DNA of 64,000 nt, from NCBI RefSeq assembly GCF_000382405.1, contig NZ_KB908262.1:1-64000 (forward strand), given 5' to 3'. The notes below the pieces were generated by a model. It did no database searches, was not told the DNA's origin, and worked only from the letters and a program-made list of their open reading frames with translations. The position numbers were made by a program, and so were the translations under genes. This stretch comes from Mycobacterium sp. 141 (lineage in GTDB: Bacteria; Actinomycetota; Actinomycetes; Mycobacteriales; Mycobacteriaceae). How positions within the stretch are numbered: the stretch's first letter is position 1; every line of letters starts with the position of its first letter. Positions 42,925 through 52,991 of the stretch are shown piece by piece.

Positions 42925-42946
42925 TGATATCAAAAAAGTGATATCA
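42925..42946. promoter_or_regulatory. Twin TGATATCA operator of the toxin-antitoxin pair
   Basis: Two identical 8-bp palindromes (42925-42932 and 42939-42946) are separated by 6 bases, giving 14-bp centre-to-centre spacing. The position immediately before vapB suits autoregulation by the VapBC complex. Confidence 0.7.
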
Positions 42947-43108
42947 AATTGCGATACCTCCCGCGGCGGTGACTCCCAAGTTCGTGATCAAACCGGCTGG
43001 CACGGTGATCAGCGGCTTCGGCCGCGACGGTCATGACATAAGCGTATCTAATGTATAGTAAGAATTATTAGCTTCACTGAAGCACCGGAGCGCCCTACGG
43101 TCGACCAC

Positions 43109-43708
43109 ATGGCCTCCCCTGTCCTGCTCGGCTTTCTGACCGCGATGACGCTTATCGCCGCCATCGGCGCACAGAATGCGTTCGTGCTGCGTCAGGGCAT
43201 CCGTGGAGAGCACGTAATCCCGGTGATCGCGTTGTGCACGGTCTCGGATCTGATCCTGATCGCCGCCGGCATCGCCGGCGTCGGGGCGTTGATCACCGCC
43301 CATCCCGACGCGGTGATGGTCGCCAAGTTCGGCGGTGCCGCATTCCTCATCGGATACGCCGTACTGGCAGCCAAACGGGCCTACCAACCGTCGACCCTCA
43401 ACCCATCGGAGAAGACGCCGGCACGCCTGGTTGAGGTGCTCCTGACGTGCGCAGCACTGACCTGGCTCAACCCGCACGTGTACCTCGACACGGTGGTCCT
43501 GCTCGGCTCGCTGGCCAACGAACAACACGAGCAGCGTTGGCTTTTCGGTGCGGGCGCGGTCACGGCCAGCGCCGTGTGGTTCGTCAGCCTCGGGCTGGGT
43601 GCCCGCCGGCTCGCCGGGTTGTTCGCCACCCAGCTGACCTGGCGCGTACTCGACGGCGTCATCGCCGTCACGATGGCAGCGCTAGGCGTGTGGATGGTGG
43701 TGTCTTGA
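43109..43708 (+). CDS. LysE/ArgO-family amino acid exporter
   Basis: The 199-residue membrane protein has about six spans and the LysE signature [19 protein letters not shown] near the N-terminus, plus [20 protein letters not shown], both typical of L-lysine/L-arginine exporters. Length is normal. The usual divergent LysG/ArgP regulator gene is absent; the upstream neighbour is the toxin-antitoxin pair. It ends 79 bases before an enoyl-CoA hydratase gene on the same strand. Confidence 0.9.
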   Translation: MASPVLLGFLTAMTLIAAIGAQNAFVLRQGIRGEHVIPVIALCTVSDLILIAAGIAGVGALITAHPDAVMVAKFGGAAFLIGYAVLAAKRAYQPSTLNPSEKTPARLVEVLLTCAALTWLNPHVYLDTVVLLGSLANEQHEQRWLFGAGAVTASAVWFVSLGLGARRLAGLFATQLTWRVLDGVIAVTMAALGVWMVVS

Positions 43709-43787
43709 CGCATCCGCGGGGTCGCCGCCGCGCCGACCCGCTCCTTCGGCAAGCTGGATACCAACCGAAACCCGAGGAGGAGCATCC

Positions 43788-44666
43788 GTGGACTTCACGA
43801 CGATCCGGCACCAGCTCGACGACGGCATCCTCACTGTTGTTCTCGACCGCCCGGAAAACCTCAACGCCTTCACCGTCGAGATGGCCGACGAGTTGGAACA
43901 GACCTTCGTGGCAGTCAACGATGATGACGCGGTCCGCGCGGTCATCGTCACCGGCGAGGGCCGGGCGTTCTGCGCGGGCATGGACTTGTCGAGTGAAGGC
44001 AATGTTTTCGGCCTCGATGAGTCGACGTCGCCGTCCCTGGCTGACATGGCCGATCTCGACTCCCCCGAGTTGCGGCGGATCCGCGATACCGGCGGTCGCG
44101 TGACCCTGGCGATCTACGCCTGCCGTAAGCCCGTGATCGCCGCCATCAACGGGGCCGCGGTGGGCATCGGCGCGACGATGACGCTTGCGATGGACGCCCG
44201 GCTCATGTCGACCAAAGCCCGGTTCGGCCTGGTCTTCGGAAAACTCGGTATCACCCCGGAAGCGTGCTCGACGTGGTTCCTACCCCGGATCGTCGGTATG
44301 CCAACAGCTTTGGACCTGGTATACCGCTCTGACATTCTCACCGCAGACGCTGCTCGCGAGATCGGGTTGGCGCAGGCGGTTCACGAACCCGACGCACTTC
44401 TCACCGAGGCGCGGGCCGTGGCCGATGCGTGGACGCGCGACCGCTCACCAGTGTCGGTCGCGCTCATGCGTCAGATGTTGTACCGGAACTCAGCCGAACC
44501 ACACCCGGTCAACGCACACCGGGTGGACTCGCTGGCCATGTTCTACACCAGCATCGGCGACGGCAACGACGGTGTCCGGGCCTTCCTGGAGAAGCGGGCC
44601 CCGCAGTTCTCCGCCCGCGCCTCCGAGATGCCACCGTTCTACGGGGAGTGGATCCGCAGCGAGTAG
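43788..44666 (+). CDS. Enoyl-CoA hydratase/isomerase (crotonase family)
   Basis: GTG 43788 follows a strong GAGGAGGAG site. The 292-residue product has the crotonase fold: GILTVVLDRPENLNAFTVEM, VIVTGEGRAFCAGMDLSSEG at the oxyanion hole, and CRKPVIAAINGAAVGIGATM. A catalytic-side segment reads KARFGLVFGKLGITPEACST, with Glu in the second catalytic position. It probably acts in fatty acid or related acyl-CoA breakdown. An insertion after the oxyanion loop (GNVFGLDESTSPSLADMADL) is typical of some mycobacterial EchA proteins. Confidence 0.9.
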   Translation: MDFTTIRHQLDDGILTVVLDRPENLNAFTVEMADELEQTFVAVNDDDAVRAVIVTGEGRAFCAGMDLSSEGNVFGLDESTSPSLADMADLDSPELRRIRDTGGRVTLAIYACRKPVIAAINGAAVGIGATMTLAMDARLMSTKARFGLVFGKLGITPEACSTWFLPRIVGMPTALDLVYRSDILTADAAREIGLAQAVHEPDALLTEARAVADAWTRDRSPVSVALMRQMLYRNSAEPHPVNAHRVDSLAMFYTSIGDGNDGVRAFLEKRAPQFSARASEMPPFYGEWIRSE

Positions 44667-44837
44667 CCCGCTGCCAGAAGCGCTTTCGAATTGAGCTTCG
44701 TCGTCGTGAAGGCGCCGATCGAGTTCATCCATCTACGGGGTAGTGCGGGCCGGCCGCCGGCGGCCGCAGCCGTCACCGCAACGGCGGTCGGTAACTCTTC
44801 AGTGACGCGACCACTGCAAAGCAGTTACTCTGGCTAA

Positions 44838-45791
44838 GTGCCGACAATTGTGTCCCGGCGGGGGTTTCTGGCTATCACCGCGGGTATGGCGCTCGTGGCC
44901 GCATGCAGTTCGGAAAAACCCGGCGAGGTCGCCAGGGACGGTTCCGTTACCGTCCGGCACGTCTTCGGCGAGACAAAGATCCCGGCCGCGCCGCAACGGG
45001 TGGTCAGTGCCGGCTTCACCGGCCAGGACGACCTCCTCGCGGTCGGCGTCGTACCGATCGCGGTCACCGAGTGGTTCGGCGGTGAACCGTTCGCGGTATG
45101 GCCGTGGGCCCGCCCCGAACTCGCGGACGCCCAACCCACCGTGCTGAGCCTGACCGACGGCATCCAAGTCGACCAGATCACGAGGCTCAAACCGGACCTC
45201 ATCATCGCCACCAACGCCGGGCTGGACGCCGACACCTATACGAAACTGTCCAATATCGCCCCGACCATCGCGCAATCGGGCGCCGATGCCTTCTTCGAGC
45301 CATGGAAGGACCAGGCCACCAGCATCGGCCAGGCGGTGTTCAAGAACGACCAGATGACGGGCCTGATCAACGGTGTCGACGAGAAGTTCAAGACCGCCGC
45401 CGCCAACAACCCGCAGTTCAACGGCAAGAAGGCGCTGTTGCTGGGAGGCACGCTGTTCCGCGACAGCGTCCAGACGACCACCCCCGGCTGGCGCACCGAC
45501 TTCCTGACGCAACTCGGCTTCACCATCCCACCGGTCGAGGAGCTGATTCCCCGCGACAAGATGGCCGCCGTCCTCGACAGCGCCGACGTACTGATCTGGA
45601 CCACCGAGAGCGATCAGGACCGCGACGCGCTGCTCGCCGACCCCACCATCGCCGGCCTGCAGGCCACCGCCCGCAACCGCCACGTGTTCACCACCAAGGA
45701 TCTGGCCGGAGCGATCGCCTTCGCCTCTCCGCTGTCCTACCCACTGGTGGCTGATCAACTGCCGCCGCTGCTGGCCCGCGCGCTGGCCTGA
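44838..45791 (+). CDS. fecB2: Iron-siderophore ABC transporter substrate-binding lipoprotein (FecB2-like)
   Basis: From GTG 44838 the 317-residue protein has a signal with a twin-arginine-like start (VSRRGFLAITAGMALVAACS) and a lipobox ending in C23. A class III periplasmic binding fold follows (PQRVVSAGFTGQDDLLAVGV, RLKPDLIIATNAGLDADTY, ANNPQFNGKKALLLGG). It should bind a ferric siderophore at the outer membrane-facing side of the cell membrane. It is the first gene of the block matching M. tuberculosis Rv0265c to Rv0260c, as I recall that order. Confidence 0.88.
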   Translation: MPTIVSRRGFLAITAGMALVAACSSEKPGEVARDGSVTVRHVFGETKIPAAPQRVVSAGFTGQDDLLAVGVVPIAVTEWFGGEPFAVWPWARPELADAQPTVLSLTDGIQVDQITRLKPDLIIATNAGLDADTYTKLSNIAPTIAQSGADAFFEPWKDQATSIGQAVFKNDQMTGLINGVDEKFKTAAANNPQFNGKKALLLGGTLFRDSVQTTTPGWRTDFLTQLGFTIPPVEELIPRDKMAAVLDSADVLIWTTESDQDRDALLADPTIAGLQATARNRHVFTTKDLAGAIAFASPLSYPLVADQLPPLLARALA

Positions 45792-45803
45792 CAAGATAGC
45801 CCG

Positions 45804-46487
45804 GTGACAAGCACCCAAGAGCAGGCGCACCGCGGCACGGCAGCCATCGGCTCCGCCTACTATCCGGTACTCGTCGCGGTGTTCACGGCGCTGGTGATCA
45901 TCTCCAACGTCACGGCCACCAAGGGCGTCGCGTTCGGGCCCATCATCACCGACGGCGGGTTCATCGTCTTTCCGCTCACCTACATCATCGGCGACGTGCT
46001 CTCGGAGGTGTACGGGTTCAAGGCCGCCCGCCGCGCGATCTTCCTCGGCTTCGCGATGAACGTCCTGGCGGCATTCATCTTCTGGGTGACCATCTATCTG
46101 CCGGCTGCGGACTTCTATACCAACGAAGAGCACTTCGAGAATGTCGTGCACGCCTACACGCAGCTGATCGTCGCCGGGCTGGCCGGTTTCATCGTCGGGC
46201 AGACCATCAACGCGTGGGTTGTCGTCGCGATCAAGGAGCGGACCAAGGAGAAGCACCTGTGGGCCCGCCTCGTCGGATCCACCTTCGCCGGACAGCTGGG
46301 CGACACCCTGGTGTTCTGCAGCATCGCCGCCGGCGCCATCGGCATCTCGACCTTCAAAGACTTCGCCGTCTACACCGCGCTGGGCTGGTTCTACAAGACT
46401 GCCGTCGAGGTGGTCATGCTGCCGGTCACCTACCGCGTGATCGCTTTCATCAAGCGTCGAGAGCCCACATATCAGCTTGCGGTGTGA
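45804..46487 (+). CDS. YhhQ/VUT-family queuosine-precursor transporter
   Basis: The 227-residue membrane protein has about six spans with family motifs: TALVIISNVTATKGVAFG, TDGGFIVFPLTYIIGDVLSE, VYGFKAARRAIFLGFAMNVL and GSTFAGQLGDTLVFCSIAAG. YhhQ proteins import queuine or preQ precursors for tRNA modification. It starts 12 bases after fecB2 and is probably co-transcribed. Confidence 0.88.
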   Translation: MTSTQEQAHRGTAAIGSAYYPVLVAVFTALVIISNVTATKGVAFGPIITDGGFIVFPLTYIIGDVLSEVYGFKAARRAIFLGFAMNVLAAFIFWVTIYLPAADFYTNEEHFENVVHAYTQLIVAGLAGFIVGQTINAWVVVAIKERTKEKHLWARLVGSTFAGQLGDTLVFCSIAAGAIGISTFKDFAVYTALGWFYKTAVEVVMLPVTYRVIAFIKRREPTYQLAV

Positions 46488-46561
46488 GGCTTCGGTAAGG
46501 CAGCTCTGGCAAGGCTCATAGAGCCGCCACTTTCATCCCTACTCGCAGGTAAGTTCGGATT

Positions 46562-47224
46562 ATGAGTGTGACATCAGATGTGGTGGACGCGCTGGTCTTG
46601 CCAGCCGTTCACGAATATGGGGATCATGGGCTGCTGTTCGAGTTCGACAGTACCGCCGAGGTTTTGGCGTGGACCGCCAAACTGCAGGAGACCGATCTGC
46701 TCGGCGTCGTCGATATCGTCCCAGCATCTCGCACCATCCTGGTCAAGCTCGCCAGCCCGCGCTACCAGCCCGGCGCCCGGCAGCGGCTGAGCAAGCTCCG
46801 GCTGGCGCCGGAATCGATCGTGCCCCAACCCGCGAGCGGCAAGGTCGACCTGACGATCGATGTCGTCTACGACGGCGCTGACCTGCAGGAAGTGGCCACA
46901 CTGACCGGGTTGACCCCTGCGGCGGTGATCGCGGCGCACATCGGCACCCCGTGGCGGGTCGGATTCGGCGGTTTTGTACCAGGTTTCGCATACCTGGTGG
47001 ACGGCGACCCGCGACTACAGGTCCCCCGCCGCGCCGAGCCGCGCACCAGCGTGCCGCCCGGAGCCGTCGCGCTGGCCGGCGAGTTCAGCGGTATCTATCC
47101 GCGGCAGTCACCGGGCGGCTGGCAGTTGATCGGGCACACCAACGCCGTGCTGTTCGATGCCGATCGCGACAAACCGGCGCTGCTGACACCGGGCATGCGG
47201 GTGCAGTTCCGGGCAATCGGCTGA
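46562..47224 (+). CDS. pxpB: 5-oxoprolinase subunit B (KipI-like)
   Basis: The 220-residue protein has the KipI/PxpB layout: an N-terminal ferredoxin-like part ([20 protein letters not shown]) and a cyclophilin-like C-terminal part with [40 protein letters not shown] and [14 protein letters not shown]. With PxpC and PxpA it forms the prokaryotic ATP-dependent 5-oxoprolinase that removes pyroglutamate. PxpC follows after 27 bases; no pxpA is in the window. Confidence 0.9.
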   Translation: MSVTSDVVDALVLPAVHEYGDHGLLFEFDSTAEVLAWTAKLQETDLLGVVDIVPASRTILVKLASPRYQPGARQRLSKLRLAPESIVPQPASGKVDLTIDVVYDGADLQEVATLTGLTPAAVIAAHIGTPWRVGFGGFVPGFAYLVDGDPRLQVPRRAEPRTSVPPGAVALAGEFSGIYPRQSPGGWQLIGHTNAVLFDADRDKPALLTPGMRVQFRAIG

Positions 47225-48133
<909 letters not shown>

Positions 48134-48190
48134 GCCGCACTGGCCATTGACCGGGTACCGAGCCGAGACACCCGCGCGCGTCACTGGTAG

Positions 48191-48805
<615 letters not shown>

Positions 48806-48927
48806 CCGCCTCGCACGTCGGTCTACTGCTGGTTCCACCTGTCCGCCGCAACAGGCGTCACAATGGTCCCGACAAACCGACACTCCTCGGTAATGGCCGA
48901 GGTAATGACTTGGAAACACGGCGTCCC

Positions 48928-50109
48928 ATGACTGGAAACATGACCGAGCCCGACTGGGCACCGCTCACCGGCTTTCGTGTGGCGGTAACCTCCGCCCGAC
49001 GTGCCGATGAGCTGAGCACGCTGCTGAGACGGCGTGGCGCGACGGTGACCAGCGCGGCCGCCATCACGATGGTTCCCCTGCCCAACGACGACGAGCTGCG
49101 CACCAACACCGAGACACTGATCGCGAATCCGCCCGACATCGTGGTTGCCACCACCGGGATCGGCTTTCGCGGCTGGATCGCCGCTGCGGCTGACTGGGGC
49201 GTGGACTCTGAGCTGACCCACGCCCTGAGCCAGGCGCGCGTCGTATCCCGCGGGCCGAAGGCCACCGGCGCGCTGCGAGCCGCCGGTCTGCCGGAGGAAT
49301 GGTCACCGGATTCGGAATCCTCCCGCGAAGTCCTGCGCTACCTCGTCGAGCAGGGAATCGCGGGCTGCCGCATCGCCGTCCAGTTGCACGGTGCGACCGA
49401 CGAATGGGATCCGTTCCCCGAATTCCTCGACGAATTGCGAAGTGCCGGTGCGGAAGTGGTGCCGATCAGGGTATACCGCTGGCATCCCGCGCCACGCGAC
49501 GGCGAATTCGACCAGTTGGTGACCGGTATCGCCGAACAGCGTTTCGACGCCGTGAGTTTCACGTCGGCGCCGGCCGTGACCGCGGTATTGATGCGGGCTG
49601 CGGAGATGGGAATCGCCGATCAGGTGGTGGCGGCACTGCGCACCGACGTGCATGCGATGTGCGTAGGACCGGTCACCGCTCGGCCACTCGTCCAGCTCGG
49701 GGTGCCCGCCTCGGCACCCGAACGCATGCGGCTGGGTGCGCTGGCCCGCCACATCACCGACGAATTGCCTCTGCTGCAGGCCCGCACCGTCCGAGCCGCC
49801 GGTCACACACTGGAGATCCGGGCTACCTGCGTGCTGATCGACGGCGTGGTCAAGCCGCTGTCCCCGGCTTCGATGGCGACCATCCGCGCGCTGTCGCACC
49901 GACCGGGCGCGACAGTGTCCGAATTCGACCTGCTTGCCGTCTTGCCGGGTAGCGGAACCGACATTGACGCCGTGGAAACGGCAGTGCTGCAACTACAAAC
50001 TGCCTTGGGAGACAAGAACATCGTGTCGGCGGAGGCGAGCCGCGGCTACCGGCTGGCTGTCGACGAACCACACTCTCCGGTGGATGCAGACCTCTCCGAT
50101 GCGCGATAG
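48928..50109 (+). CDS. Uroporphyrinogen-III synthase-like protein with C-terminal winged-helix DNA-binding domain
   Basis: From ATG 48928 the 393-residue product has a HemD-like part (FRVAVTSARRADELSTLLRR, VATTGIGFRGWIAAAADWGV, FDAVSFTSAPAVTAVLMRA). A C-terminal OmpR/PhoB-type winged helix follows (GHTLEIRATCVLIDGVVKPL, VETAVLQLQTALGDKNIVSA, SRGYRLAV). Such fusions, matching Rv0260c of M. tuberculosis, are annotated as regulators in nitrate/nitrite metabolism gene neighbourhoods. The adjacent narK3 of M. tuberculosis is missing here. ATG 48940 is an alternative start. Confidence 0.88.
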   Translation: MTGNMTEPDWAPLTGFRVAVTSARRADELSTLLRRRGATVTSAAAITMVPLPNDDELRTNTETLIANPPDIVVATTGIGFRGWIAAAADWGVDSELTHALSQARVVSRGPKATGALRAAGLPEEWSPDSESSREVLRYLVEQGIAGCRIAVQLHGATDEWDPFPEFLDELRSAGAEVVPIRVYRWHPAPRDGEFDQLVTGIAEQRFDAVSFTSAPAVTAVLMRAAEMGIADQVVAALRTDVHAMCVGPVTARPLVQLGVPASAPERMRLGALARHITDELPLLQARTVRAAGHTLEIRATCVLIDGVVKPLSPASMATIRALSHRPGATVSEFDLLAVLPGSGTDIDAVETAVLQLQTALGDKNIVSAEASRGYRLAVDEPHSPVDADLSDAR

Positions 50110-50130
50110 GCCTGGCACTACTGTCAACCG

Positions 50131-50463
50131 TTACCGGCCGATCGCATAGAACTGACCTATGCCGCCACCGGCACGCTCAGCGTCGCCGAAGCCAGCGCGC
50201 AGCGCCAGCGCAGCGGCCGCCTTGTGGTGGCGTCCTACCTGTTTGCCGACGGGCTCTTCCAGGATCGGTTGTGTAATGCCGGTGAGGATATCGTCAGCGA
50301 GCCGCTGGGCTGGCACCCCGGCATGATTCGGCTGATCGCCAACCGGTTCCGCAGAGCCGGTGTGCTGGGCCTGCCGGCCGCGGCGTGCGGCCTGTGCGCC
50401 GACCACGAACGGCCCGGCAAGCACAGCCAGCAACGCCACTGCGCCACCTCCACCGACCGATAG
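50131..50463 (+). pseudogene. CbiX-type chelatase remnant (C-terminal half)
   Basis: The plus frame reads LPADRIELTYAATGTLSVAE, then VVASYLFADGLFQDRLCNAG and EPLGWHPGMIRLIANRFRRA. These are the C-terminal blocks of CbiX/SirB-like sirohydrochlorin/cobalt chelatases, including the LFADGLFQDRL-type helix. No start or metal-binding N-terminal half is present. In M. tuberculosis a CbiX-like gene (Rv0259c) follows the HemD-like regulator in this place, so this is its decayed counterpart. The last 35 residues are antisense to a membrane protein. Confidence 0.75.
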
Positions 50464-50742
50464 TGCCGCCGTCCGGCGCTCGGCGACCAGCCCCTCGCAC
50501 TGCTGGGCGTAGTCACTCATCGCATAGCCCGGCCCGGCCAGGGTGTGCTGGTCCAGATTGAGCAAATCCTGCTTAGCTGCGACGTCGTAGGACGGGTGCA
50601 TACCGGTGCCGCACGGAATCGGCGCACCGGTGCGGTCGACCACATCAAGACCAAGTGGCAACGTCAGCGCGATCGCCGCGCCGAGCACGGCGGCCGCACC
50701 GAGCAAACCGACCATCTTCGCCATGGAACCCGCAAACGTCAT
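50131..50742 (-). CDS. Two-span membrane protein of unknown function (C-terminal part doubtful)
   Basis: The 203-residue frame has a first span (MVGLLGAAAVLGAAIALTLP), an extracytoplasmic loop with CGTGMHPSYDVAAKQDLLNL and YAQQCEGLVAERR (two cysteines), and a second span (LSVGGGGAVALLAVLAGPFV). Residues 1-125 look genuine. Beyond about residue 125 the frame is antisense to the CbiX remnant and its composition is shadow-like, so the true protein may once have ended earlier. I do not know the family. Confidence 0.6.
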   Translation of the reverse strand: MTFAGSMAKMVGLLGAAAVLGAAIALTLPLGLDVVDRTGAPIPCGTGMHPSYDVAAKQDLLNLDQHTLAGPGYAMSDYAQQCEGLVAERRTAALSVGGGGAVALLAVLAGPFVVGAQAARRGRQAQHTGSAEPVGDQPNHAGVPAQRLADDILTGITQPILEEPVGKQVGRHHKAAAALALRAGFGDAERAGGGIGQFYAIGR

Positions 50743-50973
50743 CCTCGTCAGCCCCTTTTAGAAGCACCCTGCTACGCGATAGTAGCGGTCTACAGCGAAC
50801 TTATCTAGTTAGCCATAAAGATCCGCCGGGGGTCGCTCACACTTATTCAACTACTGTTCATCGCGATGCTCTGCGGTATAAAGACCGTGTGTATGCCGAT
50901 ATTTGTCCACGTAGCCACATAGGTTGGCGTTCAAGTCGGTCACGGTGACGCAGTAATCGAAGGTTGTACTCAG

Positions 50974-52557
50974 CTATCGCGTGTCCAATGTTTCGGCCGA
51001 TACGCCGCGCAACGGCTCCGACAGCGCCGAGTTCGCCGCAGCCACCGCGGCCCCGCTGCGGACGAACTCCACGGCAGCTTCGACCTCGCGGGACAGGAAT
51101 CGGTCCTGGCCAGGGCCGGGCACCTGTTCGCGCAACGCGGCGACGACAGCCCCGGTCGCCGGGCCCGGCTGCAACGGTGCGCGCAGATCGATGGCCCGCG
51201 CCGCGGTCAGCAATTCGATGCCGAGCACCCGGGTCAGCCCGTCGATCGCCAGCCGGAGTTTACGGCCCGCAGACCATCCCATCGAGACATGATCCTCCTG
51301 CATCGCGCTCGACGGGATCGAGTCGACGCTGGCGGGCACGGCCAGCCGCTTGAGCTCGGACACGATCGCCGCCTGGGTGTATTGGGCGATCATGTGACCG
51401 GAGTCGACGCCCGCGTTATGCGCCAAGAACGGCGGCAGGTGGCGCGACCGTGCCACGTCGAGCATCCGGTCGGTACGCCGTTCACTCATCGACGCCACAT
51501 CTGCGACTGCAATGGCCAGGAAGTCCAGCACGTAGGCGACCGGCGCTCCGTGGAAGTTGCCGTTGGACTCCACTCGACCGTCGATCGTGACGACCGGGTT
51601 GTCGATCGCCGAGGCCAGTTCGTAACCGGCGATGGTGCGGGCATGGGCGAGGGTGTCACGCGCAGCACCGGCGACCTGGGGCGCGCACCGCATCGAGTAT
51701 GCGTCCTGGACGTAGGTGCAGTCGGGACCCACGTGGCTCGCCACGATCGGGGAATTCGCCAGCAGCGCACGCATATTCGCGGCCGCCACGGACTGGCCCG
51801 GCTGGGGCCGCAGGGCCTGCAGATCGGCCGCGAACACGCGGTCGGTACCGAGCATCGCCTCGACGCTCATCGACGCCGTCAGATCGGCGCAGCGCAGCAG
51901 CATGTCGAAGTCATGGCAGGCCAGCAGCAGCATACCGAGCATGCCGTCGGTGCCATTGATCAGCGCCAGACCATCCTTTTCCGCAGGCTCGACCGGCTCG
52001 ATGCCGACCTCATGCATCGCGTCGGCGGACGCCCGCAGATTGCCTGCGGCGTCACGCACGTCACCCTCACCGAGAAGCGCGAGTGCGCAGTGTGCCAGCG
52101 GCGCCAGATCGCCCGAACAGCCCAGCGAACCGTACTCCCGCACGACGGGCGTGATCCCGGCATTAAGCAGGGCGGCCATGGTGGTGGCGATTTCCGGCTG
52201 CACCCCCGTGCATCCGGTGGCCAGCGTCGAAAGCCGCAGCAGCATGAGCGCGCGGACCACCTCACGCTCCACCTCGGGCCCAGATCCGGCGGCATGCGAC
52301 CGGATCAGGGAGCGCTGCAACTGCACTCGCTGGTCGAGGGGGATGTGCACACTGGCCAGCGCACCGAAACCGGTCGACACCCCGTAGTGCGGTCTCACAT
52401 CGTGGGCCAGCGCATCGATGATGGTGCGCGCCTCTGCGATCGCAGCAAGCGCGTCGCTACCGAGTTCCACGCCCACTCCGTGTCGGGCGACAGCAACGAC
52501 GTCAGCCTCCGAAACCGGCCCCTGGCCGACGATGACCCGGGGCGGCGTGCTGTTCAT
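50974..52557 (-). CDS. hutH: Histidine ammonia-lyase
   Basis: The 527-residue enzyme removes ammonia from L-histidine to give urocanate, step one of the Hut pathway. Evidence includes RPHYGVSTGFGALASVHIPL, the MIO-cofactor loop YGSLGCSGDLAPLAHCALAL, ALINGTDGMLGMLLLACHDF, and QDAYSMRCAPQVAGAARDTL. The cofactor triad is Cys-Ser-Gly rather than the common Ala-Ser-Gly, a variant I believe occurs in other actinobacterial HutH. It is divergent from hutU across 434 bases; AGGGAGAA precedes the ATG at 52557. Confidence 0.95.
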   Translation of the reverse strand: MNSTPPRVIVGQGPVSEADVVAVARHGVGVELGSDALAAIAEARTIIDALAHDVRPHYGVSTGFGALASVHIPLDQRVQLQRSLIRSHAAGSGPEVEREVVRALMLLRLSTLATGCTGVQPEIATTMAALLNAGITPVVREYGSLGCSGDLAPLAHCALALLGEGDVRDAAGNLRASADAMHEVGIEPVEPAEKDGLALINGTDGMLGMLLLACHDFDMLLRCADLTASMSVEAMLGTDRVFAADLQALRPQPGQSVAAANMRALLANSPIVASHVGPDCTYVQDAYSMRCAPQVAGAARDTLAHARTIAGYELASAIDNPVVTIDGRVESNGNFHGAPVAYVLDFLAIAVADVASMSERRTDRMLDVARSRHLPPFLAHNAGVDSGHMIAQYTQAAIVSELKRLAVPASVDSIPSSAMQEDHVSMGWSAGRKLRLAIDGLTRVLGIELLTAARAIDLRAPLQPGPATGAVVAALREQVPGPGQDRFLSREVEAAVEFVRSGAAVAAANSALSEPLRGVSAETLDTR

Positions 52558-52991
52558 CTGATTCTCCCTACCGAATGGGTGTGAGATCTCACGGAACCAC
52601 GATGGACCAGCACCAGAGAGTGCGGGCGATTTTGATGGCAGTCGAACCGTGGAAAAGCCAAGTCCAGTCGCGGTTCTGCGACGGGGCGCTACAGCTCGAT
52701 GAATGCATACATTCAGTATCGACTTCCAGGTTAGTGTGATTATCCAGTAGATATTGGCCGGGGACCGTGAACAGGTCTTCCTTCACAGTGCACATTCGGC
52801 TAACACCGTCGAATCGAGGGACGATGCCGACAGGGCGGACACCAGCAGCTGCGGCCAACGTTCGGCGCTCGCTCAACATGCTGATCGAGGGGCGGGCCAA
52901 CGCTGGCTAGAGGAGTTCGACCAGCGCGCCGCAGACCGCAATCCGTTTCTCGATTAGCCGCTCTACCAACGAGGTTCAAGGGAGAGATCAC
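52558..52991. other. Divergent hutH-hutU control region
   Basis: This 434-base spacer separates hutH (minus) from the hutU-I operon (plus). It contains a perfect inverted repeat at 52700-52715. Short frames in it have no homology that I recognise. hutU is preceded by GGGAGAGA. Confidence 0.6.
52700..52715. promoter_or_regulatory. Inverted repeat TGAATG-CATA-CATTCA, candidate hut operator
   Basis: Perfect 6-bp arms around CATA lie 143 bases from the hutH start and 277 bases from the hutU start. The length and symmetry suit a dimeric GntR-type repressor such as HutC, but the only UTRA-type gene in the window is at 23649. Confidence 0.4.

Noticed and set aside
44799..46256. 485-codon minus-strand open frame opposite fecB2 and yhhQ
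   Set aside because: It is Asp/Arg/Gly-rich antisense shadow of high-GC genes with no recognisable motif.
51289..52584. 431-codon plus-strand open frame opposite hutH
   Set aside because: Antisense shadow; no domain, and the opposite strand is an intact histidine ammonia-lyase.
52960..52980. tRNA-like string near the hutU start
   Set aside because: The GCTCTACCAAC-like stretch recalls an antisense tRNA D-arm, but no acceptor or anticodon stem can be formed around it.
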